A DNA stretch of 64,000 nucleotides. Origin: Pectinophora gossypiella. Lineage: Eukaryota > Arthropoda > Insecta > Lepidoptera > Gelechiidae. Both the position numbers and the translations under genes were made by a program. The notes beneath the pieces are model-generated. The model made no database searches, had not been told where the DNA came from, and saw only the letters and a list, made by a program, of their open reading frames with translations. Position 1 is the stretch's first letter. The number at the start of each line of letters is the position of its first letter. Shown in pieces: positions 1-10,400 of this stretch. The stretch lies in the NCBI RefSeq assembly GCF_024362695.1, contig NC_065408.1, positions 14,818,001 through 14,882,000 of the forward strand. Direction: 5' to 3'.

Positions 1-745
1 TACACTTTTTTTTCCATAATTTGTCCTTGGTCGTCCAGTGCAAAGAAAACTAGCCCGTCTCATAATACGCTTTTGTACAGTTACTTTTTTTGTGAAGGTA
101 AGTTGCGAATGTAGGTCTTTATTTATTATTTTTCTTATTAGTAGGCAGGTATTGTATGTATAGGTTTGTTTGACATTCATTATATGTGTCGTTTTATAAA
201 TTTTCTTTGTGGGAGTTAAACGTTTAAAGTTAAAAAGTATTTTTATGAGTTTATTTTGAGACCTCTGTAGGTTTATCTGATTAGTTTTCGCGGCCGACCC
301 CCATAGTTCAATTAGGTAGTCAATGTGCGGTTTGACGAGTGAGTTGTAGATGGTATATTTTACTAGGCGCGGTAGGCAACGTGTAGCTCCGTATAGGACT
401 CCAGTTAAAGATGACAATTTTGACTTCAATTTTTTTAAGTGTGGTTTCCAAGTAAGTTGACTATCTAAAATTAAGCCAAGGTATTTTTCTTGATGTTTTT
501 CATTAAGGACGTCACCATTTATTGTTAAGGGTTTGAAACTAGCAATTTTTTTATTGACTGCGGAGAATATAATGTACGTTGATTTAGCCGTGTTGATTGT
601 TAGCAAATTATTTTGGAAATAAGCATTAAGTTTATTTAAATCATTTTGAGCAGATTCCACTATAGCATGAACGTCGCTGCCGAAGTAGAACAAGCACGTG
701 TCGTCCGCATATAGCGTAAGCTGTCCCCTCAATCCGATTTCGTGT
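1..745 (-). pseudogene. Jockey-type LINE reverse transcriptase fragment (runs off left edge)
   Basis: Read on the minus strand from about 745 to 1 this is one open frame of roughly 245 codons with no stop. It begins near a reverse transcriptase active-site box (LYADDTCLFY) and continues through EKYLGLILDSQLTWKPH and a VKPHIDYLIELWGS block, the order seen after the catalytic box in Jockey/CR1-like LINE polymerases. The frame starts abruptly in a TATATAC-rich stretch near 745-770, so the 5' part is lost; the 3' part lies outside the window. It sits in an intron of the glutamate synthase gene in the opposite orientation. It is a dead 5'-truncated copy, though the surviving frame is not obviously broken. 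Confidence 0.75.
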
Positions 746-892
746 ATATAGTATATATAGTATATAGGCTGTTTATGTTTACGAGCATTACAATTGAACA
801 AACTTACTAACATTAACATTAAGTTCAGTTGTACCTACTAACACCTATGGAATCAAATCCGAAATAAACATTAATTCATTCAATTGGGTCGT

Positions 893-1132
893 GTACTAGG
901 TTCAATATTAATTATGAAATTTTAATTACTAAATAAAGACAGATCAAAAACTAACGACAAACATTTACATTTTTCTATTTAACTCATTTATGAATTTTAA
1001 TCAATAAGTCAAACATTTATCACGTTTCTCTATGACGTCACAGTGTACTTTTTCATACAAATTCCATAGTAATTTCGTGTTTTGACGTTTAGTAAAATGT
1101 AACTTATTTAACTGCTTGGAAACTGGCCTATT
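893..1132. repeat. MITE family A, copy 1
   Basis: Roughly 240 bp sharing the family A body (GATCTGT..ATTTAGTAAT core on one side, TATGACGTCACAGTGTACTT and CGTTTTGACGTTTAGTAAAA on the other). Other copies are at 2030, 11810/13857, 16727, 38468 and 62272. Better copies end in an approximate inverted repeat TAGTTTCC. No transposase is encoded. Confidence 0.7.
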
Positions 1133-1266
1133 GAGCCACCAAAAGTCTAGAGGATATGTGTCATGAAATGTCTTTGTGGTCCACTCAACGAACGACTAAC
1201 CATGGTGGCAGGGTTATTATTAACGTTACTACGGTCTATACTGACTGAACTCCTTGTATTCCACAG

Positions 1267-1415
1267 AGGCATAGCATCGGAGCGGTTCTGCGTGCGCAAC
1301 TCGGGCTGCACGGCGGTGGTGGAGGGCGTGGGCGACCACGGCTGCGAGTACATGACGGCTGGCACCGTGCTCATCCTGGGGCTCACCGGCCGGAACTTCG
1401 CTGCTGGCATGAGTG
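1267..1415 (+). CDS. GOGAT: GOGAT exon: end of alpha-subunit beta-helix domain
   Basis: Preceded by TTCCACAG and followed by GTCAGT. The first base completes a codon from an upstream exon outside the window. Encodes ERFCVRNSGCTAVVEGVGDH and GRNFAAGMSG, the repetitive glycine-rich C-terminal domain typical of large glutamate synthase subunits. Confidence 0.93.
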
Positions 1416-4400
1416 GTCAGTACCAACAACTGGTATGAAGCGTCTCGGCGGCGAATTATGGCACACCCCGGACACTTCATTTAAACTAGTTTTACACAGA
1501 CACTACAAATTGACTGCATCTGTGTTTGTGACTTCTGGCACCATACGATTCAAGTCTAAACTATGTTCAAGGGAGGTAAACCTAGCTCAGACGCCGGTGG
1601 GGAGCGGAGAGTTGCCGTTCTATACGTAGTATTATTCCTTATTCTATGGTTATGGTTCGGACATTTAGATATAATAAATGAAAGTAGACTTGGACTTGGA
1701 AGAAGAAGGCCTTGGGAGATACCGCGATCAGATCTAGGGTGTCTTAAAGAAAGACCCTGGCCTTTCCGACACCAGAGTACTCTAAACCGGCGAGCATGAA
1801 TTTAGTCTTAGATGAGAGTGAATGAAGCGAAATTGGTGTGTCAGGATCCTAGAATTCAGTAGTCTCTGCTGCTGCTCATCATTAGTTTAAGAGCCACGCT
1901 CTTGTCGGTGTAGCATTCTCCATTCTTGCCTATACAACGGGAAATAGGCATGTGTGTATGTATCTGAGGCGTGCTATCGCCTTTTTACGCTCTATTATCT
2001 CAGACTTTACATAATAACCGGCAAACCACAAGGTTTTCTATGACGTCACAGTGTGACGTCTACGTACAAATTCCATAGTATTTTTTGTTATGACGTTTAG
2101 TACAAAGTAACTGATTTTGACTATTACATAATAACCGTCATACCTACAAGGTTTTCTATGACGTCGCAGTGTGCTTCTTCATACAAACTCCATAGTAATT
2201 TCGTGTTTTGACGTTTAGTAAAAAGTAACTGATTTCACTAGTTGGAAACTAGCCTATTGAGCCAGCAAGGTCATGTATCACTCAAATGCCACTCCCTAAT
2301 CCCCAGGCGGCATCGCATATGTGTACGACATCGACGGGTCGTTCAAGGACAAGTGCAACCACGAGATGGTGGAGCTACTGCCGCTGGAGAAGCAAGATGA
2401 TCTGAACGAGGTCAAACAACTGCTGCAAGAGTTCGTGCAGTATACCGGGTGAGTGCACTAGCTTATGTGGTGACAGATTTTCAAATGACAGTTCTAAAAA
2501 ATAATACTATCCTTCTCTAACTATAAGTGCCTCCGTGGTCCAGTGGTTGAGCGTTGGGTTCAAGATCCGGAGGTTCCGGGTTCGAATCCCGGTGGGGACA
2601 TACCACAAAAATCACTTTGTGATCCCTAGTTTGGTTAGGACAACATTACAGGCTAATCACCTGATTGTCCGAAAGTAAGATGATCCGTGCTTCCGAAGGC
2701 GGCATGTTCAGTGGTTGGTCCCAGTTACTACGTACTGATGTAAGTAAGTAGTCATTACATGAGCCATGTCAGGGGCCTTTGGCGGCTCAATATAACCCTG
2801 ACACCAGACGATAGAAGAAGACTATAAGTGCAAGAAACAGACATAGTTTTGCATTGGGTTTTGACTTTGATTCTGGCTGACACCAGCTTAAAACTCGATC
2901 TGTCTCTTTCTTGCACTTGTCGTAAGAGAAGGATGGCAATATTAGGGAATCTACACCAGTTCTGAAACTAGTTTTACCTGTTTCTTCTACTTTTAAAGCA
3001 CTATTTTTAAAGCTGTCACATTCGAGTATAATAAATTTTGTGTCTACCTGAATCAACACCAGCAAACTACCAAAGCCAAAGTGGCGATTGCAGTTCTCAG
3101 AAACAATATAAAAATTTTACCTTCCAATAAAATTTGTATTATGTTTCCTCCGACGTCCGAAGTCCATTTATGAGAGTGCCTCGTCCTCATACCGCATCGC
3201 GCCGCTAGATGTCGCTTCCCGTCTAGGAAAACCCTTGCCAAGGGCCCCCTGGTGGCTAAACGGGGTACTATCCCCCCCGCCCGAGCCATACAAGCCGCCA
3301 TATTCTTACCTCATTGTTCGGCTCATAATGATGTTGAGGTCCACCAGGAAGACCTAACATGGACTTCGGACGTCGGAGGAAACATAATACAAATTTTATT
3401 GGAAGGTAAAATTTTTATATTATGTGTTCCGTTAGACGTCCGAAGTCCATTTATGAGAGACGTGTTTGTTATCTCCTGGTGGCTTGTGTGGAAAATAATA
3501 AAATGAAATACGCAACAATGTGATTACATGAAGTGTATATTGTATGTATACAAACAATAGGAAAACATTTCTGATAAGTGAATCAGCTTAATTTGATTAA
3601 TTCAATTAATTAACACATCTACGAGGGCATAGAAAAATATTGGGATAAAGATTTCTCAGACACGCTATTATCTGTTTTAGATATAGGTTTCTTATAGAAC
3701 TTCCTAAAGGTATATTCATGCCGCCAGTTGGCTTTCGCTAGAATTTCATTAACAGGGTAATTTTCTATCCAGTTTAACGACGATACTGCTGCTCTACAAC
3801 TACCAGGGGACGCATGTATGCCAGCATCCTTCAGCAGGGTCCTAACCCAACCTCCTATGATGGCCGGTGAAGCTGGCTGATGAGGAGCTCTAGTTGTTAA
3901 AAATAAATTTGTGAAAGGACCTCTAATATTTTTTGTTATTTCTACTAACGCTTTCAGCCAGTAAACTGGGCTGATGTTTTTATCAGGAGCGTGTAATAAC
4001 GTCCACTTTGATTGTTGGTACGACGTTGAATCGGTTTTTGAGCCAAATGAGGGACACAGAGTAATAGAATCAGCATCGACTATAAAATGGTCTTGATCGC
4101 AATGTAACAATGACAGGTCATGTACTCTGCGTCCGGATGCTAGCAATAAGATCGTAGCTGTTCGTCTTGAAATATCAAACAGACTGTTATGTGGGTTTGT
4201 AGATCTTAAATGTCTAATAACTAGTCTTGCATCCCAAATGGGAACCTTGGGAGGTACAGGTCTGGCTAGAGAAATTGCTTTCAGAATATGCTTTACAATA
4301 TTGCTACTAGAAATCTGTACATTGGAAACAGTCTCGCAGACAGATGCTATAGCTGACTTGTGAACAAGGATTGTACGGTATGCTAGATTTCCAGACAGAA

Positions 4401-7400
4401 ATAGATGTGCCAAATATCTAGCCACTTGTGGTGGTTTTGGTAAGTGTGGAGTAACATTATTCTCACGACACCAGCTTGACCACCTAGCCCAAATTGGCGC
4501 ATACGTTTTAAATGTCGAAGGTCTCCAACACGATAAAAGAAGGTTCTTTTCTTCCTGAGACCAGTTCTCGGTTAACGTATCCCACCCGAAATGAGCCAGG
4601 CTTCTAGTTCCAGGCTGTTGACTTGAGCTGGAGGATGGCCCGTTTTCGTATCTATCAGCGTGTCTTGAAGATTCTGTATTTTCATCGGCCGTGTCAACGC
4701 TCGGAGCTTCAGGTCGGGTCGCCAAAACGGTTTCGTCCATTTCGGGGTTATCATTATGAAGTGTCCCGACGCCGCGTTGAGATGTTGAAGAACACGTGGG
4801 ATTAGCCCCGGTGGAGGGAACAGCCAAGCAAGACTGTAATGCCAGGATTTGCTGAACGCGTTGTGATAGCAGGCGTTCGAGTCTGACAAGTCGCGCGTAA
4901 CATAATTCGGAACGACGTGTGCTGTTCTTGAGGCAAATAAGTCGACGTCTGGAGTGCCCCAGCGATGGAATATTTTTGATGTCGCCTCCACTTGTAGGTG
5001 CCATTCGGAGCCTGCGCGATTGCGCGAGAGGTGGTCGGCTTCCGTGTTGTACAGCCCCGGAAGGTGGTGAGGGACCAGTACAACATTGAGGCTGTCCGCC
5101 AGAGCCAGTAGTTCCTTGGTCAATCTCAGCAACAGAGGGGACTTGGTTCCTCCCTCGTTCTTGATGTACGAGATCACCGTCTGGTTGTCGCTTTGTAGAA
5201 TCACAGTCGAGTCTTCGAGAACTGCTGCTTTTTTCGAGAGGGCTGCGATCACTGCGTACATCTCTTTGGCGTTGCAGTGCCAAGTCTTTTGATGATTGTT
5301 CCAGGAGCCCTGAATCTCTTCGTTGTTGACTACAGCTCCCCATTTTATGTCTGAAGCATCTGTGGTCACGTAGTTTGTTGGAAATGCGTTTTGGTGTATC
5401 ACTGTACTTTGACTGACATTCTCTAGCCACCACTCGAGTTCGTCTCGCACTTCGTCTAGATATGGAACTGCCTTCCGCGGTGTCTGGCGAAGTAGTCTGC
5501 TGTGGCGTTGCAGCGTACGGCAATGCAACCTTCCCCGGAGGGTGATGAAGGTCGCAAAGTTGAGAAGCCCTAAGAGGCGTTGCGCCTGCTTGAGGGTCCA
5601 ACTGCCGGCTGCGAGTCGAGTCATCAGGCTCTGGCGGATCTTGGTGATCTTGTCTGGGGGCAGGGACTTCGCATTTGTTCGTGTGTCCCAGTTGATGCCA
5701 AGGTACTCCATCTTTTGTACTGGATTCAGTATGGATTTGTCCAGATTGACGCACCAACCCAGACTGGTGAGAAAATTCACTGCGAAATGTGCTTGTGATC
5801 GCAGTACGTTCTGGTCTTGATGAGCAATGCAGTAGTCGTCCAGATATACTACCACCCGGATGCCTTTGCCACGTAGTATTTCGGCTGTCCAATTCGTTAC
5901 CGATGCAAACATTTTCGGTGCCGTCGCCAAGCCAAACGGTAAGCACGTCATCTGTAGCAGGCGGCCGTTGTAACTGACACGCAGAAACCGCCGGTGTTGT
6001 GGTCTTATTGGTATGTGATAGTAGGCCTGACTGATGTCTAATTTCACCATCCAATCGCCTGGTTGGAGGAAATTCGGCATTTGACGATGATGGAAAAGAT
6101 AAAAGTGTTTGGTGTTCATGTATTGATTTAAACTTTTTAAGTTGAAGATCACACGGTTTTTTCCGTTGCTCTTTGATATTAGAAACAGTGGAGATATGAA
6201 GGATGGGGTTAATGGTGCGGGTTCTAAAACGCAATCCTGAATCATAATTTGAATCTCGGTTGACATCTCTTGAGAAACTGGGGTCTGAAATTGTGATATC
6301 ACGTCTAAAGTTGGAAAAATTAAAGGCGGTGTCTGGTTGAATGGGATTCGAGCCCCGGTTATAATTTTGAGGATGGCTTTGGGTGGATTGTAGAGGACCC
6401 AGGCTTTCCGATAATGTTGTAGACAACCGCCTGAAAAGGTCACCGAGTCATTTTTGCTTTTTACCCGTTCTACGGGATCCCTTTGAATTCCGCCCCCCCT
6501 TTTTCTTTTCCTCGTCATGATATTTTCTGTTGTGGGAATTGCTTTTGCTTTCGTTTAGCTGGTCGACCGTGAAATGTCTTTTCTTGATTAGATGTTGTAG
6601 GTACAGGAGATTTTGCGCGGGTAGGTTGAGATTTCGGCTTCTCTTTTTGTATTTTTTCTATACCTCCAATTTTTTTGTATATAAGTCGTTAAGGACTGCG
6701 GATTAAACATATACTCAGAAGACGGCGGTATTTTTTCAATATCTTCACGCAAATATTTGTCCTTTAATGGTTTTAACAATGACCGACGGCGCAGTTCTAA
6801 TATCTCAGCACGTTTTCCACAAATCATTTGAAGAATATCACGAGACCTGGTTTTATAACTAGAATCGTTGCCAAACAATTCGGTCAATTTGTCATAAAGG
6901 ACAGCGGGAGTCAATATTAAATCAGGAGTGGCAGACCAATCAATAAGCGCTTGTAAGTTTGAGCTTACGGACTCATTTTGTCCCAAAAAGGCGTTAGACA
7001 GCGCAGCGAAGCTGCGTTCCATCTGATGCCAGCGAATAGGGGCAAAAGGGTCTTCTAATCGACGTAATTCTTCATTTACTTTTAATTCAGTAAAAGCAGG
7101 GTAAGCCACGTATTTCTTTTGAATATCAGTATAACGGACAGCATTCCAGTCGGGAGAATCGAATCTTTGCAAAACAGATATTTTTTGTACGCGCTCCGGT
7201 ATAGCCTTAGCCACGACTGGGTCTTTGATAGAAACGCTTAGATCGGTAATGGCATCTACCTTGAAAGACGGTACAGGCGGAGCGGGGGGTCGTAAGAAAG
7301 GCTCATGTACTATGTCGTGCGGTATCGTAGTCGAAACGGATGTCGCAGGTAAATTTGGTAAAGGTACGTGCGGTACCGTAGTCGAAACGGATGTCGCAGG

Positions 7401-10400
7401 TAAATTTGGTAAAGGTACCGTGCTATTAGAGGCTTGTATAAAAGTAGCGTGTGCATGAATCATATTATCGAATTGACTCACCAACCGTTGTGACAATTTG
7501 TCAAACCTTCGTTCCAAATCCCGCGAAGAAAATCGCTTCCGCTTTGCTGGTGGCGCCGACGCGTCGCGACACGTGGTCAGCGTCGACGGTGCGATCGGTG
7601 GATCAGGGGCCTGCCCGGCCCCATCGGATTTTGGCACCGAATCCGATTCCGATGTCCCGTCCGACGAGCTTTCACTATCACTGCTGCTACTACTACGCGG
7701 AGAGTCAGAAGATCCGGATCTTTTTCTTGGTGGCAATGAGGGTAGCATTTTCGTAAAAACACAAATTTTTTACGACTTCTAGACGGAAAACTAATAATTT
7801 CACTAGAATTTAACACTAGGATTTAAATTTTCTACTTTAATCTTGAAAATTTTGTAAAAAGTTACACTAATTTGCACAAAGAAAATTTTGATCGAAAATT
7901 TTGTATCTATCGGCGTGCGGTCGGTATGAAAAACGACGCAACAATGAGGTAAGAATATGGCGGCTTGTATGGCTCGGGCGGGGGGATAGTACCCCGTTTA
8001 GCCACCAGGGGGCGCTTGGCAAGGGTTTTCCTAGACGGGAAGCGACATCTAGCGGCGCGATGCGGTATGAGGACGAGGCACTCTCATAAATGGACTTCGG
8101 ACGTCTAACGGAACACATAATACATCATTTTTCTATTCTTCTATTATAAAGTTTTAAATTTGTTCTATTTTAAGACTTCCGGTATGGAGATGTCTAAAAA
8201 TGGAACAAATTTAAAAGTTTATAGATGTCGGCATCCAAAGAGATTAAATAAATATTTTTATTGATAATATTTTCAGTTGCGAAACGCACGGATGGATCAA
8301 TGTTGAAAGAATATCGGACTTAATATCTGTAACTGGTATAAGAAACAATGTCAATTTTTAGTACAAAGTTATTACATGTAGCTTGGGAAGAATGAGTGTA
8401 TATACTATGCACCGCTGCATACCCCTTTTGAGGATACACGCGTGATGTGACCAGCCTATGTTATGTGTTGCGTTACGTAGTTGTATTCATTATTGTACAG
8501 TGTAAAAATAAAGTCGAGAAACTTAAGACATTTAATAGTTAATGTAACGTTTTTGTACTCGAGAACTAACTTATTGTGGTTTATTTAGTACCGTACTTAT
8601 TTGTAGTAGTATAATTAGTTACAGATAATAATCGTAAACAAGTGTTTATGATTTTATTCCTTCATACAATTTTTTTCAAACATAAAGAACATACAACACA
8701 TGCAAATAAATGGTACAAAAGGCGGTCTTATTGCTGTCACAGTCAAGCGCCATCTAGCGAAAACGGGATGTAACAATTTAGCTAGCTGGCCACATATTTT
8801 ATCATAAAACAATAGAAACAAAATGGAGTAGCAAGAACGACGCCGTTTTATTTTCCCGCTCCTTATATTCAACCAAATATATCCAAACCGATTATCTATT
8901 TCTTCAATTGCGAATGTAGCAATACTTTCATTAATTATATGAGTAAATAGATTATACAGGATGTTAGTGACATCATAACGAAAACTTTGATGGGTGATTC
9001 AGACCATGATTCTGAGTTTGTGACTTCCACTTGATATCAACTCAGAATAATGGTCTAAATCATCCAAACGTCACTTACACCCTGTATAATACATAAATAT
9101 ATACACACACATAGATTCTCCCTTGTAAACGTACATTTCATGTTTGTGATGTAACTAGTTGTTAAGTGCAATAAAGTAGAAATTTAGATTTCTATTATTC
9201 TAACATTCCACGTACTTCCAGCTCACTAATCGCCGAAGAGTTCCTCAAAACATGGCCGGCGCCTGCGACTAAGTTCGTGAAAGTATTCCCCTACGAGTAT
9301 CAACGCGCGCTCAAACAGCTGGCGCTCGCTCAGCCCGCGCCGCCCAAGGTGGAAGCCAACGGCAACGAGAACGGAATACAGGATATCGAGGAGGCTGTCA
9401 GGGACGTCGAGCTCGATAAGAAGAATCTGGAGAAGATTCTTGATAAGACCAGGTCAGTATTAACATTACATAAACAGCCTATACAAGGTGTTAGTGACAC
9501 CGTGCCGAAAACTCAAGAGGGATTCAGACCGTGATGTAATTCTATCAAGTGGAATTTTCCGTTGAATCAATGTCAACCACGAGAAGAGTATAACGGTTGA
9601 CCAAGTTTATTGATACCGCATACCTGTGTATTTCTATAGAAATTCCAAAGGTATCGTTTCGACCACTCGTATTCCGGCTAAGTAGTTAATGCTATCTGAG
9701 GGGAACGAACAAAAAGTCATGTACGTAAGCTCACAACTCTAAATTGGGGTAGTTAGACATTCATCTCAAGGTGAACTAAGTACCCACGTCTCACCGAACT
9801 TTCTGTTTGACAAGTCGAAGAAGTTACAATAAGTCAATGTTGCCTATTTCAGGGGCTTCATAAAATATCCGCGCGAGACGTCGATGTACCGGCCCGCGGA
9901 GAAGCGTCTCCGCGACTGGGACGAGATATACAACTTCAACCACGTGCGCCGCGGGCTGCGCGTGCAGGCGGCGCGCTGCATGGAGTGCGGCGTGCCCTTC
10001 TGCCAGTCGGGCCACGGCTGCCCGCTGGGGAACATCATCCCCAAGTGGAACGACCTCATCTTCAAGGGGGACTGGAAACAGGCCCTCTACCAGCTGCTGC
10101 AGACTAACAACTTCCCTGGTGAGTTTCCTACACGTGTTAGAAATGTCGTAAATACGGAAAAGTACGAGACGTATTGAAAGATCCAGAAAGGCGCATAGCT
10201 TTACGTACAGTCATAAGCAATATAATATACCCACTTTAGGACTCTGTCGCACTAACATATTTGACATTTAGTGAGACTTATAGTTCAATTTGTCAAAAAA
10301 GTGAATGTGACATGGTACCAAAGTGTATACATATTAATGCTCGTGACCGTACAAGTCGTAACGTCTGAATTCGGTTGTGTTTGGGTCTTTTTTAATGCGC

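Larger units (their letters stand above)
3108..8122 (-). mobile_element. DIRS-type tyrosine-recombinase retrotransposon
   Basis: About 5.0 kb, read on the minus strand, in a GOGAT intron. Order: gag-like frame 7748-6588, polymerase frame 6518-4572, tyrosine recombinase frame reaching 3619. The ends are inverted, not direct, repeats: about 180 bp at 3138-3318 is the reverse complement of 7942-8122 with few differences. A segment at about 3357-3460 joins the reverse complement of the left terminus (shared with 3108-3175) to that of the right terminus; this internal complementary region is diagnostic of DIRS elements, which are thought to integrate as circles by recombinase without target duplication or integrase. 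No direct target duplication was seen, as expected. All frames are open, so it may be young. Confidence 0.9.

Noticed and set aside
1147..1480. Antisense open frames over a GOGAT exon
   Set aside because: The GC-rich exon leaves few stops on the other strand; the sense strand fits the glutamate synthase family with correct splice sites.
7225..7782. Plus-strand open frames in the DIRS element
   Set aside because: They mirror the gag-like frame and its 51-bp repeat; no family resemblance.
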